A stretch of DNA of 64,000 bases from Bacteroidota bacterium (GTDB lineage: Bacteria; Bacteroidota; Bacteroidia; AKYH767-A; 2013-40CM-41-45). Both the position numbers and the translations under genes were made by a program. Shown one piece after another: positions 18,552-26,554 of this stretch. Where the stretch lies: assembly GCA_016708785.1 (NCBI GenBank), contig JADJFC010000003.1, positions 372,001 to 436,000 on the forward strand. Reading direction: 5' to 3'. Numbering within the stretch: the stretch's first letter is position 1; the number at the start of each line of letters is the position of its first letter. Below the pieces are notes generated by a model that saw nothing but the letters and a program-made list of their open reading frames with translations, did not search any database and was not told the origin of the DNA.

Positions 18552-19754
18552 ATGCCCAGAAAAAAAATAAATATAATCACTCCGCACTTTGCGCCTGAAA
18601 ATACCGCAGCATCCCATCGCATGGAAAGTGTTGCACGCACTCTTTCGGCAAGTTTTGAGGTGAATGTTTTTACATTGACGGAAAAAGGGAAGAAGCCCAG
18701 AGCTAATGTGGAGCAATGGAATGACGACCTGAAAGTTCATTACCTATATCTGCCAAACTATCCCAAAAACATATTTCTCATTCGTGCTTTTTTTGAATGG
18801 TGGTATTCAAAAAAATTAGTCAGGTTTTCAAATTCGGTGAACAGTGATCTGGTCATGTTTACCTCACCATTTATGTTCTTGTTGAATTCAGTGGCAAATT
18901 TATCGAATTGCAAAAACAAAGTTGCCGATATCCGTGACCTGGTGTGGCATTATTTGCCGGCAAAAAACTTCGTTCAGCGGAAGTTAAAAAGTGTCGTTAC
19001 TCGTCATGTCCATTCTTCTTTTGAAAAATTTATTGCCATTACAGTTACAAATCATTCCGAAAAAGATTGGCTGATAAAAAATGCAAACGTTAATCCGGAA
19101 AAAATTGAAGTCATTCCAAATGGTTTGTCGGAAGATAAATTCCGTTTCCTGCAAACCATCCGGTATTCAAAACCGCAAAAGGATTTCGTGATCTCATATA
19201 TCGGAAATATTGGTTCTGCACAAGTATTCATTCCTCTCATCGAAGCAATACGAAATAAAGAAGGTGTCAAATTAAATCTGATCGGCGATGGAAATGAAAG
19301 AGAAAACATTCAACGCTATTTGCTAGAAGAAGATGTAAGAAATGTTTTTGTTCCCGGAAAATTACGGTGGGCGCGAATTATTCCATATTATCAAAGTTCA
19401 TCGATTCTTTACAGTGGCTTAAAAGAAGAATTTAATACGGCAGTGCCTTCTAAGATCTACGAATACCTCTCAACAGGATTACCAATTCTTTTTCTGGGTC
19501 AAGGCGCAACGAAATCACTTTTGGAGAATTTCGATAACATTTATGCGATCGATGATTATTCCGAAGAAGCATTGAAAAAAGCAATCGCAAAGATTCGTTA
19601 CGAAAAGCCGGCCAACTCTCTGCCAAATACATTGGCAATCGGTGAAAATTTTATCCGCGAAAAAATTAGTCTGAATTTCGTCGAACTCCTCGCCGGTATT
19701 CTCAATGAGAAAGTTCCCGGGGAAATTTTTGTCGAGGACCTTTTAAAACAGTAA
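18552..19754 (+). CDS. Glycosyltransferase family 4 protein (WbuB-like)
   Basis: A 400-residue GT-B enzyme. The N-terminus has INIITPHFAPENTAASHRME, the pattern of WbuB/WcaI-type transferases. ADIRDLVWHY and IAITVTNHSEKDWL follow, and the donor domain has IEVIPNGLSEDKF, VISYIGNIGSAQVFIPLIEA, LNLIGDGNERENI and TAVPSKIYEYLSTGLPILF (Lys and Glu expected to contact the donor). It is the last gene of the polysaccharide region, separated from the lyase by 135 bp and possibly with its own promoter. WbuB adds L-FucNAc in E. coli O26, but the sugar here cannot be inferred. Confidence 0.88.
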   Translation: MPRKKINIITPHFAPENTAASHRMESVARTLSASFEVNVFTLTEKGKKPRANVEQWNDDLKVHYLYLPNYPKNIFLIRAFFEWWYSKKLVRFSNSVNSDLVMFTSPFMFLLNSVANLSNCKNKVADIRDLVWHYLPAKNFVQRKLKSVVTRHVHSSFEKFIAITVTNHSEKDWLIKNANVNPEKIEVIPNGLSEDKFRFLQTIRYSKPQKDFVISYIGNIGSAQVFIPLIEAIRNKEGVKLNLIGDGNERENIQRYLLEEDVRNVFVPGKLRWARIIPYYQSSSILYSGLKEEFNTAVPSKIYEYLSTGLPILFLGQGATKSLLENFDNIYAIDDYSEEALKKAIAKIRYEKPANSLPNTLAIGENFIREKISLNFVELLAGILNEKVPGEIFVEDLLKQ

Positions 19755-19934
19755 GTGGTAAGTGGTGAGTGGTAAGTAGCAATAACTTCAAGCTTGGAAA
19801 TATCAATTTTATATTAAAGATTAGAAGGATCCTTGAGTGAACCCATTTAAATCTTTCAAGTATTTTATTTAATTTGTGTAAGCACAATCATTTACGTAGA
19901 AAGTGCTACTCACTACTCACCAATTACTACTTAC
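19751..19934. repeat. Inverted pair of AGTGGTAAGT-type repeats
   Basis: Two 29-bp arms (19751-19779 and 19906-19934) are inverted relative to each other with 25 of 29 bases matching by eye, separated by 126 bp of AT-rich DNA without a gene. Each arm is itself a degenerate tandem of GTAAGTGGT/GAGTGGT words. A third, single arm in the same orientation as the right arm lies at 53334-53364, before the DUF4286 gene. The left arm overlaps the last codon of the glycosyltransferase. The right arm sits just before the likely -33 region of the haem O synthase gene. Confidence 0.7.
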
Positions 19935-19965
19935 TTTTTTATCTGAAAAAAAAGCAGTAATCTTG
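19935..19965 (+). promoter_or_regulatory. Possible promoter of the cytochrome oxidase block
   Basis: TTTT (19935-19938), a 19-base spacer and TAATCTTG (19958-19965) approximate the Bacteroidota TTTG-N19-TAnnTTTG promoter, with one mismatch in each box. The predicted start site, near 19972, lies about ten bases before the ATG of the haem O synthase gene. The genes behind it are closely spaced, so this could drive the whole oxidase block. Confidence 0.4.
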
Positions 19966-19982
19966 CCTCCCGGTTTAGGGCA

Positions 19983-20882
19983 ATGGAGCAAAAATCCTTA
20001 AGTATTCCCGGTTCTGTGAACTTTTCAACGCGCATTCAGGACTATATTCAGCTGACGAAATTCAGGTTGTCAAGTCTTGTCGTTTTTTCAGCGGCAATGG
20101 GCTACATTATCGCTATGGGTAGTGGGTTCAGCGGACAAACTCTTTTTTTACTTTCTGTTGGGGGTTTTCTAGTCACAGGTTCATCCAATGCATTTAATCA
20201 AATCATTGAAAAAGACCTGGATAAGTTAATGGATAGGACAGCTAATCGTCCTCTGCCAACTGGGAGAATGACGGTTCCTGAAGCATACGCTGCTGCTATT
20301 GCCATGGGAATCAGTGGGGTATTAATCCTTTGGGTTGGCATTAACCCGCTTTGTGGCGTCCTTAGCTTGCTTTCTCTTTTACTATACACACTCGTTTATA
20401 CTCCATCGAAAAAAATTACTCCGTTTTCGGTTCTGATTGGGGCTTTTCCCGGTGCCTTCCCTCCATTACTGGGTTGGGTTGCCGGAAGAAATGAGATCGG
20501 AATGGAAGCACTTCTCCTTTATGCAATTCAATTTATCTGGCAGTTTCCGCATTTTTGGGCTATTGCATGGGTACTTCATGATGATTATGCAAAGGCCGGT
20601 TTCAAAATGTTGCCTACCGGACAAGGGCGGACAAAAGGAGCGGCATTTCAAACATTAGTTTATTCAATTTGTCTTATACCATTAGCAGTTATGCCTGTGG
20701 TATTCGGATATACAGGCATTGTAGCAACCATATTAATGGTGATTACAGGAATATTATTTACCCTTCAGGCTTTGCGACTTTTCAATCATTGTGATTTGAA
20801 ATCCGCTCAACGTCTGATGTTTGGTTCATTTATTTATCTGCCTGTAGTTCAAATCATTTGGATGTTAAATAAGATATTATAA
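19983..20882 (+). CDS. cyoE: Haem O synthase (protohaem IX farnesyltransferase)
   Basis: A 299-residue UbiA-superfamily prenyltransferase with about eight or nine helices. The first Asp-rich loop reads NQIIEKDLDKLMDRTANRPL and the second VYTPSKKITPFSVLIG followed by GAFPPLLGW, as in CyoE/CtaB. It farnesylates haem B to haem O in the inner membrane, the first step to haem A for aa3/caa3 oxidases. It is the first gene of a block with two coxIII paralogues, a subunit IV gene, sco and a DUF420 gene, the standard Bacteroidota order, and ends 1 bp before the first coxIII. No haem A synthase gene is in the window. Confidence 0.95.
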   Translation: MEQKSLSIPGSVNFSTRIQDYIQLTKFRLSSLVVFSAAMGYIIAMGSGFSGQTLFLLSVGGFLVTGSSNAFNQIIEKDLDKLMDRTANRPLPTGRMTVPEAYAAAIAMGISGVLILWVGINPLCGVLSLLSLLLYTLVYTPSKKITPFSVLIGAFPGAFPPLLGWVAGRNEIGMEALLLYAIQFIWQFPHFWAIAWVLHDDYAKAGFKMLPTGQGRTKGAAFQTLVYSICLIPLAVMPVVFGYTGIVATILMVITGILFTLQALRLFNHCDLKSAQRLMFGSFIYLPVVQIIWMLNKIL

Positions 20883-20883
20883 G

Positions 20884-21549
20884 ATGGCCATGGCACAGGA
20901 GATAGAACTCAACGAACTTTCAGAAGTAGAAGTAAAACGAAAAGCATTACGAGCTTTATTATGGTTTGGAATCGTGAGCATTGTGATGTTATTCGCCGGA
21001 TTGACATCAGCATACATCGTTCGACAAGGTGAGGGGAAATGGGTAGAATTTTCAATCCCTTCAATGTTCAGCATCAGTACTTTACTAATTATTTTAAGTA
21101 GTGTAACGATGCAATGGTCGTTGAACTCAGCTAAGAAAGGAAATACGGCTCAGATTCGTACCGGCTTGTTGATCACTTTGTTACTGGGATTTGGATTCAT
21201 GTTTACTCAATATCTTGCATGGGCTGATCTTTACCAAAACGGTATCGTTTTAACCGGAACAGTGAACGATATTAAAACGAATTTCAATTACATACCATCA
21301 GGCAAAGAAACCCTTGCCGAAGCAGGTGGAGTAGGGAATGTAGCAGGTTCATTTTTATATGTGATAACCGGTTTACATGTTCTTCACTTATTGGGAGGTA
21401 TAATCTCATTAATTATTGTATTTTCGCACGCAACGAAAAACAAATACACGGCAGAAAATCACAACGGCTTGAGTATGTGTGCGGTTTACTGGCATTTCCT
21501 AGATGGATTATGGGTGTATTTATTTTTCTTTTTACTTTACATCCGTTAA
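20884..21549 (+). CDS. Cytochrome c oxidase subunit III (short paralogue)
   Basis: A 221-residue protein with five or six helices of the haem-copper oxidase subunit III family. After a polar N-terminus come LLWFGIVSIVMLFAGLTSAY, SSVTMQWSL (alternating-helix motif), FTQYLAWADLY, GLHVLHLLGG and AVYWHFLDGLWVYLFFFLLY, the last two being the typical His-containing helices. It lies between cyoE and a second, larger subunit III, as in other Bacteroidota. Having two subunit III genes in tandem is normal for this phylum; the smaller one usually resembles CyoC. The protein supports the catalytic core in the inner membrane. It appears intact. Confidence 0.9.
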   Translation: MAMAQEIELNELSEVEVKRKALRALLWFGIVSIVMLFAGLTSAYIVRQGEGKWVEFSIPSMFSISTLLIILSSVTMQWSLNSAKKGNTAQIRTGLLITLLLGFGFMFTQYLAWADLYQNGIVLTGTVNDIKTNFNYIPSGKETLAEAGGVGNVAGSFLYVITGLHVLHLLGGIISLIIVFSHATKNKYTAENHNGLSMCAVYWHFLDGLWVYLFFFLLYIR

Positions 21550-21605
21550 AAGTAACAACATTAGAAATTAACGTATAAAACCACAATAAAACCAACACGA
21601 ATTTC

Positions 21606-22418
21606 ATGTCAAACCATTCTACAGCAGCATCTCCTTCGACCTCCATTTGGGGTGGTGATGTTTCTCCGTTCAAGGTAAGTTGGGGAAAGTTATACATGTG
21701 GATATTCCTTGTATCCGATGCATTTACGTTCTCAAGTTTATTGATCGCCTATGGTGCAATGCGCCATCGTTTCACAGATATCTGGCCGCTTCCAAATGAA
21801 GTGTTCACTCACTTCCCATTTGTTCATGGTCACATGCCATTGGCTTATGTCGGATTGATGACCTTCATCCTCATCATGTCTTCGGTAACAATGGTGCTTG
21901 CAGTTGATGCCGGACATAAATTTCAAAAGAAAGCAGTTGAGAAATGGTTAGTACTTACTATCATCGGTGGTTTTATGTTCTTAGGCTCACAGGCATGGGA
22001 GTGGTATCACTTCATCCATGGTTCTGAAAAAGGTGCTTATGTTTTAGCTGATGGTCGTTTCGGAAGAACCGATGACCTTGAACCCGGTGTTTTGAAATTC
22101 CGCGACGGATCAAAAGTTGAAGGTGCTGAAGCAACTGAGTTGATCGCTACGTCTAAGAAAAATATTATTGGGGCTAATCTTGAAGAGAATGAATATGGAA
22201 ATACTCCATTGTTCGCAAATTTCTTCTTCTTTATTACGGGTTTCCACGGATTCCACGTATTCTCGGGTGTGATGATCAACATTATTACTTTGGCCTTGGT
22301 TTCATCAGGGTTCAATGAGCGTAAAAAAGATTATGAGCTAGTCGAAAAAGTCGGTCTCTATTGGCACTTTGTCGATTTAGTTTGGGTATTCGTCTTTACA
22401 TTCTTCTACCTCGTTTAA
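21606..22418 (+). CDS. Cytochrome c oxidase subunit III (long paralogue)
   Basis: A 270-residue subunit III homologue. It has WGKLYMWIFLVSDAFTFSSL, SSVTMVLAVDAG, a QAWEWYHFIHG motif, FITGFHGFHVFSG and GLYWHFVDLVWVFVFTFFYL. Between the third and fourth helices (about residues 140-195) lies a hydrophilic insert of some 50 residues, starting ADGRFGRTDDLEPG, that the shorter paralogue lacks. The insert should face one side of the membrane and may contact another subunit. It sits 56 bp after the first coxIII and 19 bp before the subunit IV gene. Confidence 0.9.
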   Translation: MSNHSTAASPSTSIWGGDVSPFKVSWGKLYMWIFLVSDAFTFSSLLIAYGAMRHRFTDIWPLPNEVFTHFPFVHGHMPLAYVGLMTFILIMSSVTMVLAVDAGHKFQKKAVEKWLVLTIIGGFMFLGSQAWEWYHFIHGSEKGAYVLADGRFGRTDDLEPGVLKFRDGSKVEGAEATELIATSKKNIIGANLEENEYGNTPLFANFFFFITGFHGFHVFSGVMINIITLALVSSGFNERKKDYELVEKVGLYWHFVDLVWVFVFTFFYLV

Positions 22419-22437
22419 TTCAAAAAAAAAGATTTCT

Positions 22438-22770
22438 ATGTCAGCAAATCACGAACAATCACACGCTGTTGACCATGGTCACGAAGGCGGATTAAATACT
22501 AAAATGATCTGGAAAGTTTTCTGGATCCTTCTTGCAGTAACAATTTTTGAAGTTGCAATTTCGTTTACAGGCATTTCAAAAGATGTATTGCTTGTTACTT
22601 TCGTTGTACTTACGATCGTTAAAGCATACTTCATTGTTGGTTACTTCATGCACTTGAAATTTGAAGCAGTTCCAATGAAATGGTCCTTGCTTTTACCATT
22701 TATCCTGATCGTTTATCTTATTTTCATAGCTATCTATGAAGGGACTGCATTGGGACTTACAATTTATTAA
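22438..22770 (+). CDS. Cytochrome c oxidase subunit IV family protein
   Basis: A 110-residue protein with a His-rich, charged N-terminal tail (HEQSHAVDHGHEGG) and three helices: KMIWKVFWILLAVTIFEVAI, VLLVTFVVLTIVKAYFIVGY followed by FMHLKFE, and a final helix ending VYLIFIAIYEGTALG. This is the layout of the CyoD/CtaF-like subunit IV of bacterial oxidases, in which KAYFIVGYFMHL is conserved. It follows coxIII by 19 bp and abuts sco. The His-rich tail could bind a metal, but that is only a suggestion. Confidence 0.88.
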   Translation: MSANHEQSHAVDHGHEGGLNTKMIWKVFWILLAVTIFEVAISFTGISKDVLLVTFVVLTIVKAYFIVGYFMHLKFEAVPMKWSLLLPFILIVYLIFIAIYEGTALGLTIY

Positions 22771-22776
22771 TTGGAA

Positions 22777-23433
22777 ATGAAAAATCAATTCTGGAAGAAA
22801 TTAATTATTCCAATTGTGATTTTACTTTTTCCGGTAGTGTTATGGCTGGTATTAGTTACCGGCCATAATCATTTTAAGACATTGCCTATTCTCGGTCCGA
22901 TTGAGATCAGCGCTTCCGGCGATACTATTTACCATAGTATCCCTGAATTTTCTTTTACCAATCAAAATGGCGAAGTCGTAGGTTCCAGGAACTCAGAAGA
23001 TCAGATCTACGTTGCCAACTTTTTCTTCTCAACATGTAAAACGGTTTGCCCAAAAATGAATGAACAGATGGGCAAGGTTCAGTATGCATTTAAAGAAAAT
23101 GATAAGCTGCATATTTATTCTTTCACTGTGGATCCGGAAACAGATTCAGTTCCGGTTCTTGCAGCATATGCTGAAAAGATGAGAGCCGATAATTCTAAAT
23201 GGTGGTTTCTAACTGGCGATAAAGAAAAGATCTATACTCTGGCAAGAGAGGGATTCTTGGTTCCCGCTGCCCAGGGTACAAAAGACGATGACTTCTTTCA
23301 TTCACAAGACATCATACTTATCGATAAACAAAAACACATCCGTGGTGTTTATGATGGTACAGAACCAAATGAAGTCGATTCATTGATCGATCACATGAAA
23401 TTACTTCTTGAAGAATACAGATTAAAAAAGTAA
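22777..23433 (+). CDS. SCO1/SenC family copper chaperone
   Basis: A 218-residue membrane-anchored thioredoxin-fold protein: one N-terminal helix (about residues 9-28) and a periplasmic domain. The copper site is visible as FFSTCKTVCPKM (Cys87-x3-Cys91) plus the distal His in FFHSQDIILID. SCO proteins deliver copper to the CuA centre of oxidase subunit II. I use the ATG at 22777; a TTG six bases upstream is possible. It lies directly after the subunit IV gene and 16 bp before the DUF420 gene, consistent with an oxidase assembly role. Confidence 0.93.
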   Translation: MKNQFWKKLIIPIVILLFPVVLWLVLVTGHNHFKTLPILGPIEISASGDTIYHSIPEFSFTNQNGEVVGSRNSEDQIYVANFFFSTCKTVCPKMNEQMGKVQYAFKENDKLHIYSFTVDPETDSVPVLAAYAEKMRADNSKWWFLTGDKEKIYTLAREGFLVPAAQGTKDDDFFHSQDIILIDKQKHIRGVYDGTEPNEVDSLIDHMKLLLEEYRLKK

Positions 23434-23449
23434 AATAATTACGATCACC

Positions 23450-23988
23450 TTGGCCACATTAACTGCAAAAGATTCATTTTATAAACGATTGATCTACATT
23501 ATTTCAGTCGTAGTATTCTTACTTGTACTTTTCCTTTCTCGTCTGCCAAAACAGGAAGTGATCCCATCATGGGTTTCGTTTTTGCCGAAGATGAATGCCT
23601 TTTTGAATGGCGGAACAACCATTTTACTGCTCTTCTCTTTATATTTCATCAGACGGAAGAATATCGCTATGCACCGGAAGTTAAATATTACGGCCTGTGC
23701 ACTATCGACTGTTTTCCTGTTGTCGTATGTTACTTTCCATTCATTTGGCGTAGAAACCAAGTTTCCGGTTGATAATCCAATGCGCCCCGTCTACCTGACA
23801 ATTCTCATCACACATATCATTCTTGCCGCTGTGGTTTTACCTTTGGTATTGTTATCTTTGTACCGCGGATTAACAAATCAGGTTAGCAGTCACAAAAAGA
23901 TCACCCGTTGGTCATACCGATTTGGTTATACGTTACAATTACAGGTGTTGTCGTTTATTTGATGATATCACCTTATTACCAATTCTGA
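23450..23988 (+). CDS. DUF420 membrane protein (oxidase assembly), frameshifted near its end
   Basis: A five-helix membrane protein. It contains FLPKMNAFLNGGTTILLLFS, the RKNIAMHRKLNITA loop, TFHSFGVETKF and HIILAAVVLPLVLLSL, all typical of DUF420. As written, the frame turns into RFGYTLQLQ and stops at 23962. One extra C in the CC at 23917-23918 instead gives YPIWLYVTITG, then VVVYLMISPYYQF and a stop at 23986-23988, which is the family C-terminus; 539+1 bp makes 180 codons. DUF420 proteins (CtaM in Staphylococcus aureus) are needed to mature haem-copper oxidases. The TTG start at 23450 lies 16 bp after sco. Confidence 0.87.
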
Positions 23989-24014
23989 TTACCAATTTGA
24001 ATAGCAATTCACTC

Positions 24015-24236
24015 ATGAAAAAATTCATCGTCATACTATTATTAGCCATCGGTTCTTTTTCAGTTGACTCCAATGCACAGTGCGCCATGTGTCGTCGCGT
24101 AGCCGAAAGCAGTCATGACGCCCATGAAAACAAAGTTGGTCGTGGGTTGAATAGTGGTATTATGTATTTGTTGGCTATTCCATATGTTTTAGCGGGAATT
24201 GGGTTGTATGCGTATACGAAGAAGCGGAAGGCGTAG
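24015..24236 (+). CDS. Small CxxC membrane protein of the oxidase block
   Basis: A 73-residue protein. It has a signal peptide of about 22 residues (MKKFIVILLLAIGSFSVDSN), a mature N-terminus AQCAMCRRVAESSHDAHENK with a CxxC pair and two His, and one C-terminal helix followed by a KKRKA tail. The ATG at 24015 gives this clean signal; upstream in-frame codons lie inside the DUF420 reading frame. Similar short CAMC proteins follow oxidase assembly genes in other Bacteroidota as far as I recall, but I know of no established function. The topology (CxxC outside, one anchor) would suit a copper- or thiol-handling helper. That role is inferred. Confidence 0.75.
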   Translation: MKKFIVILLLAIGSFSVDSNAQCAMCRRVAESSHDAHENKVGRGLNSGIMYLLAIPYVLAGIGLYAYTKKRKA

Positions 24237-24308
24237 TACATTTTTCTTCAACTTCAACTGTCTCTACCTTTCCCTAAAAATTTACATCAAGATTATCGGT
24301 TTTCATCT

Positions 24309-24335
24309 TTAATATTCCTTTGAATATTAATTTTT
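24309..24335 (+). terminator. AT-rich stem-loop with T-tract after the oxidase block
   Basis: TTAATATTC (24309-24317) and GAATATTAA (24322-24330) form a perfect 9-bp stem around CTTT and are followed by TTTTT. The position, about 75 bp after the last oxidase-block gene, suits an intrinsic terminator, but the stem is almost entirely A/T and therefore weak. Confidence 0.4.
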
Positions 24336-24363
24336 CATAGGTGAATAATTACAAAGGCACATT

Positions 24364-24690
24364 CGACCCCTCCGGGGTCGGCTACATTCGTTGTCATTTT
24401 TTCTACCAACATATGATCCCTCTGGGATCATATGCGTTGATTCGCCTATTGATCGTGACCAACATAGTGTAAACAATGAAAGACCGCAGCGCGGTCACAT
24501 GTAGGTAGGCGGTCACATGTTGGTAGCAAAATAAATCCAACCGCCCGACCGCAGCGCGGTCACATGTTGGTAGAAAAGCCAAATGTGACCAACACATCAC
24601 CCCGCCTGACCGCAGCGCGGTCACATGTTGGTAGGCGGTCGAATGTCGGTAGCGCAGTCACACGTCGGTAACACGGTCGCATGTCGGTAT
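24364..24690. repeat. REP-like hairpin array next to a HUH transposase
   Basis: The 577-bp gap 24237-24813 has no gene but carries a cluster of short perfect hairpins. They are CGACCCC-TCC-GGGGTCG (24364-24380), ATATGATCCC-TCT-GGGATCATAT (24411-24433), and GACCGC-AGC-GCGGTC three times (24482-24496, 24547-24561, 24608-24622). Each of the last three is followed by ACATGT(T/A)GGTAG. Four or so half-units (GCGGTC, then A/GCATGT, then GGTAG) follow at 24509, 24635, 24653 and 24672. The first two hairpins have the CTACCAACAT tag on the other side, so they are in inverted orientation. Loop triplets and tag are conserved while stems vary, as expected for structure-recognised sites of the transposase encoded at 24814. 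Confidence 0.85.
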
Positions 24691-24813
24691 CGCGGCCACA
24701 TGTTTTATTATAATACACATCAATTATTGCAATTCATTTTGATCGGAATAATTTCATCTATTGTATGAAACAAGATTCTAAAACCCTCTGTTTATTTTTG
24801 GAAAAAAAAATTC

Positions 24814-25290
24814 ATGGGCAACACATATTCTCAAATTCACATCCAAGTGGTCTTTGCTGTAAAAGGTCGACAAAGCCTGATCCCATATTCTTTTGAAGAG
24901 GAATTGTACAAATACATTACCGGTATCATTCAAAATAAAAAACAAAAAATGTTGGCGATAAATGGAATGCCGGATCATATTCACTTTTTTATTGGATTGC
25001 GACCAGATATTTGTATTTCGGATCTAGTCAGAGAAGTCAAAAAAGCTTCAAATAAATTTATGAATGAAAAATTGGGCAATACTACTGCATTTGAATGGCA
25101 AGGTGGATTTGGAGCTTTTTCATATTGTCGTTCTGAAGTTCAAACAGTGATAAATTACATTCGTAATCAAAAAAATCATCACCTTTCACAATCATTTAAA
25201 GATGAATACATAGCTATTCTTAATGAATTCGAAATTGATTTCAAAATACAGTATCTCTTTGAATGGATCGATTATAATAAGTTGGAATGA
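24814..25290 (+). CDS. IS200-like (Y1 HUH) transposase
   Basis: A 158-residue protein of the TnpA/Transposase_17 family. The metal-binding HUH motif is HIH at residues 55-57 in GMPDHIHFFIGL. The nucleophilic Tyr is Tyr115 in INYIRNQKNHH, with the supporting Gln four residues on. These single-strand endonucleases act as dimers and recognise small DNA hairpins. No accessory TnpB or Cas-like gene follows. The hairpin cluster lies only upstream (24364-24690); I found no matching hairpin in the 188 bp downstream. So it may be a domesticated, REP-associated type of transposase rather than a complete insertion sequence. All catalytic residues are present. Confidence 0.9.
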   Translation: MGNTYSQIHIQVVFAVKGRQSLIPYSFEEELYKYITGIIQNKKQKMLAINGMPDHIHFFIGLRPDICISDLVREVKKASNKFMNEKLGNTTAFEWQGGFGAFSYCRSEVQTVINYIRNQKNHHLSQSFKDEYIAILNEFEIDFKIQYLFEWIDYNKLE

Positions 25291-25442
25291 CGAATTAAAT
25301 TGTGGGAATTTGAGCTTTATTTAATATAAACTGATAATTGGATAATTGATCAAAAAGTCTGTGGATAGGGCATTCAGACCTCATTTTTTGTCATTAACCT
25401 ACTATTTTTTAACTTTTTACACCTGCCCTTTGCCCCTTTACC

Positions 25443-25473
25443 TTTGACCCCATTCGGATTTTCCCTATTTTTG
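25443..25473 (+). promoter_or_regulatory. Bacteroidota-type promoter of trhO
   Basis: TTTG (25443-25446), a spacer of exactly 19 bases and TATTTTTG (25466-25473) match the Bacteroidota -33/-7 consensus perfectly. The start codon at 25479 is only five bases beyond the -7 box, so transcription should begin at or within a base or two of the ATG, predicting a leaderless mRNA. Confidence 0.75.
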
Positions 25474-25478
25474 CCATC

Positions 25479-26531
25479 ATGTTATATAATAAGTACGATA
25501 AAGAAACGCTTCGAAATAAGCTTATGGCGGAGGATTTTCCCCGCACTACGCTTTCGTTTTACAGGTATGTGATCCTTGAAAATGTGAATGAAATGCGCGA
25601 TATGCTCTATAAAGAGTTTGAGGAATTTCAGGTTTTTGGACGAATCTATGTTGCCAGAGAAGGTATTAACGCTCAGATTTCTGTACCAACTCATAATTTC
25701 GAAAAATTTATATCCCAGCTTTATTCGCATCCTGAATTTGCAAATGTTGATCTTAAGATCGCTGTCGAAGACGACGGCAAATCCTTCTATAAATTAATTG
25801 TCAGAGTAAGAAGTAAGATCGTTGCTGACGGTTTAGCTGATGATACATTCGATGTAACCAATGTCGGAAATCATCTTAACGCAAAAGAATTTAACGAAGC
25901 AATGCAACAACCGGAAACGATCGTTGTTGATCTTCGCAATCATTATGAAAGTGAAGTAGGCCATTTCAAAGGTGCAATTCTTCCTGACGCTGATACATTC
26001 CGTGATGAACTCCCAATGGTTGTGAATCTTTTAAAAGATCAAAAAGACAAAAAAATTCTTTTGTATTGCACAGGTGGAATTCGTTGTGAAAAAGCAAGTG
26101 CATATTTAAAGCATGAAGGTTTTGAAGATGTCAACCAATTGAATGGTGGAATCATTCACTATGCAAGACAAGTGAAGGCGGAAGGACTGGAATCTAAATT
26201 CATCGGGAAGAATTTTGTTTTCGACGATAGAATGGGAGAACGTATCACAGAAGAGATCATCAGTACATGTCATCAATGTGGTGAGCCTTGCGACACACAT
26301 GTGAACTGCGCAAACGATGATTGTCATTTACTTTTCATACAGTGTGATAAATGCGCAGCAAAAATGAATGGCTGTTGTACACCTACGTGTAAAGACATTT
26401 CATTGATGCCTGTTGAAGAACAACGCGAACTCAGAAAAGGCAGAATAAAAGAAAATGCACATTCTGTATATAAGAGCAGATTGCGCCCTAACTTACGTGA
26501 ATATTTAGATCAAAATAAAATCCATATTTAA
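25479..26531 (+). CDS. trhO: tRNA uridine(34) hydroxylase TrhO (rhodanese family)
   Basis: A 350-residue protein. The N-terminal acylphosphatase-like domain has GRIYVAREGINAQIS. The rhodanese domain (about residues 125-235) has VVDLRNHYESEVGHFKGA and the active-site loop LLYCTGGIRCEKA with the conserved Cys. The C-terminal region is Cys-rich (CHQCGEPCDTH and several CxxC pairs), as in YceA/TrhO. The enzyme hydroxylates uridine 34 of several tRNAs using O2 and prephenate-derived chemistry is not needed, giving ho5U. It is a single gene with its own promoter, between the transposase and a secreted T9SS protein. Confidence 0.93.
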   Translation: MLYNKYDKETLRNKLMAEDFPRTTLSFYRYVILENVNEMRDMLYKEFEEFQVFGRIYVAREGINAQISVPTHNFEKFISQLYSHPEFANVDLKIAVEDDGKSFYKLIVRVRSKIVADGLADDTFDVTNVGNHLNAKEFNEAMQQPETIVVDLRNHYESEVGHFKGAILPDADTFRDELPMVVNLLKDQKDKKILLYCTGGIRCEKASAYLKHEGFEDVNQLNGGIIHYARQVKAEGLESKFIGKNFVFDDRMGERITEEIISTCHQCGEPCDTHVNCANDDCHLLFIQCDKCAAKMNGCCTPTCKDISLMPVEEQRELRKGRIKENAHSVYKSRLRPNLREYLDQNKIHI

Positions 26532-26554
26532 GTCTCACACTCAAATTAACTCGA

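Noticed and set aside
24403..24690. Possible CRISPR array or short gene
   Set aside because: Repeats are palindromic with a shared tag but variable spacing and no unique spacers of constant length. The open frame on the minus strand is just the hairpins translated.
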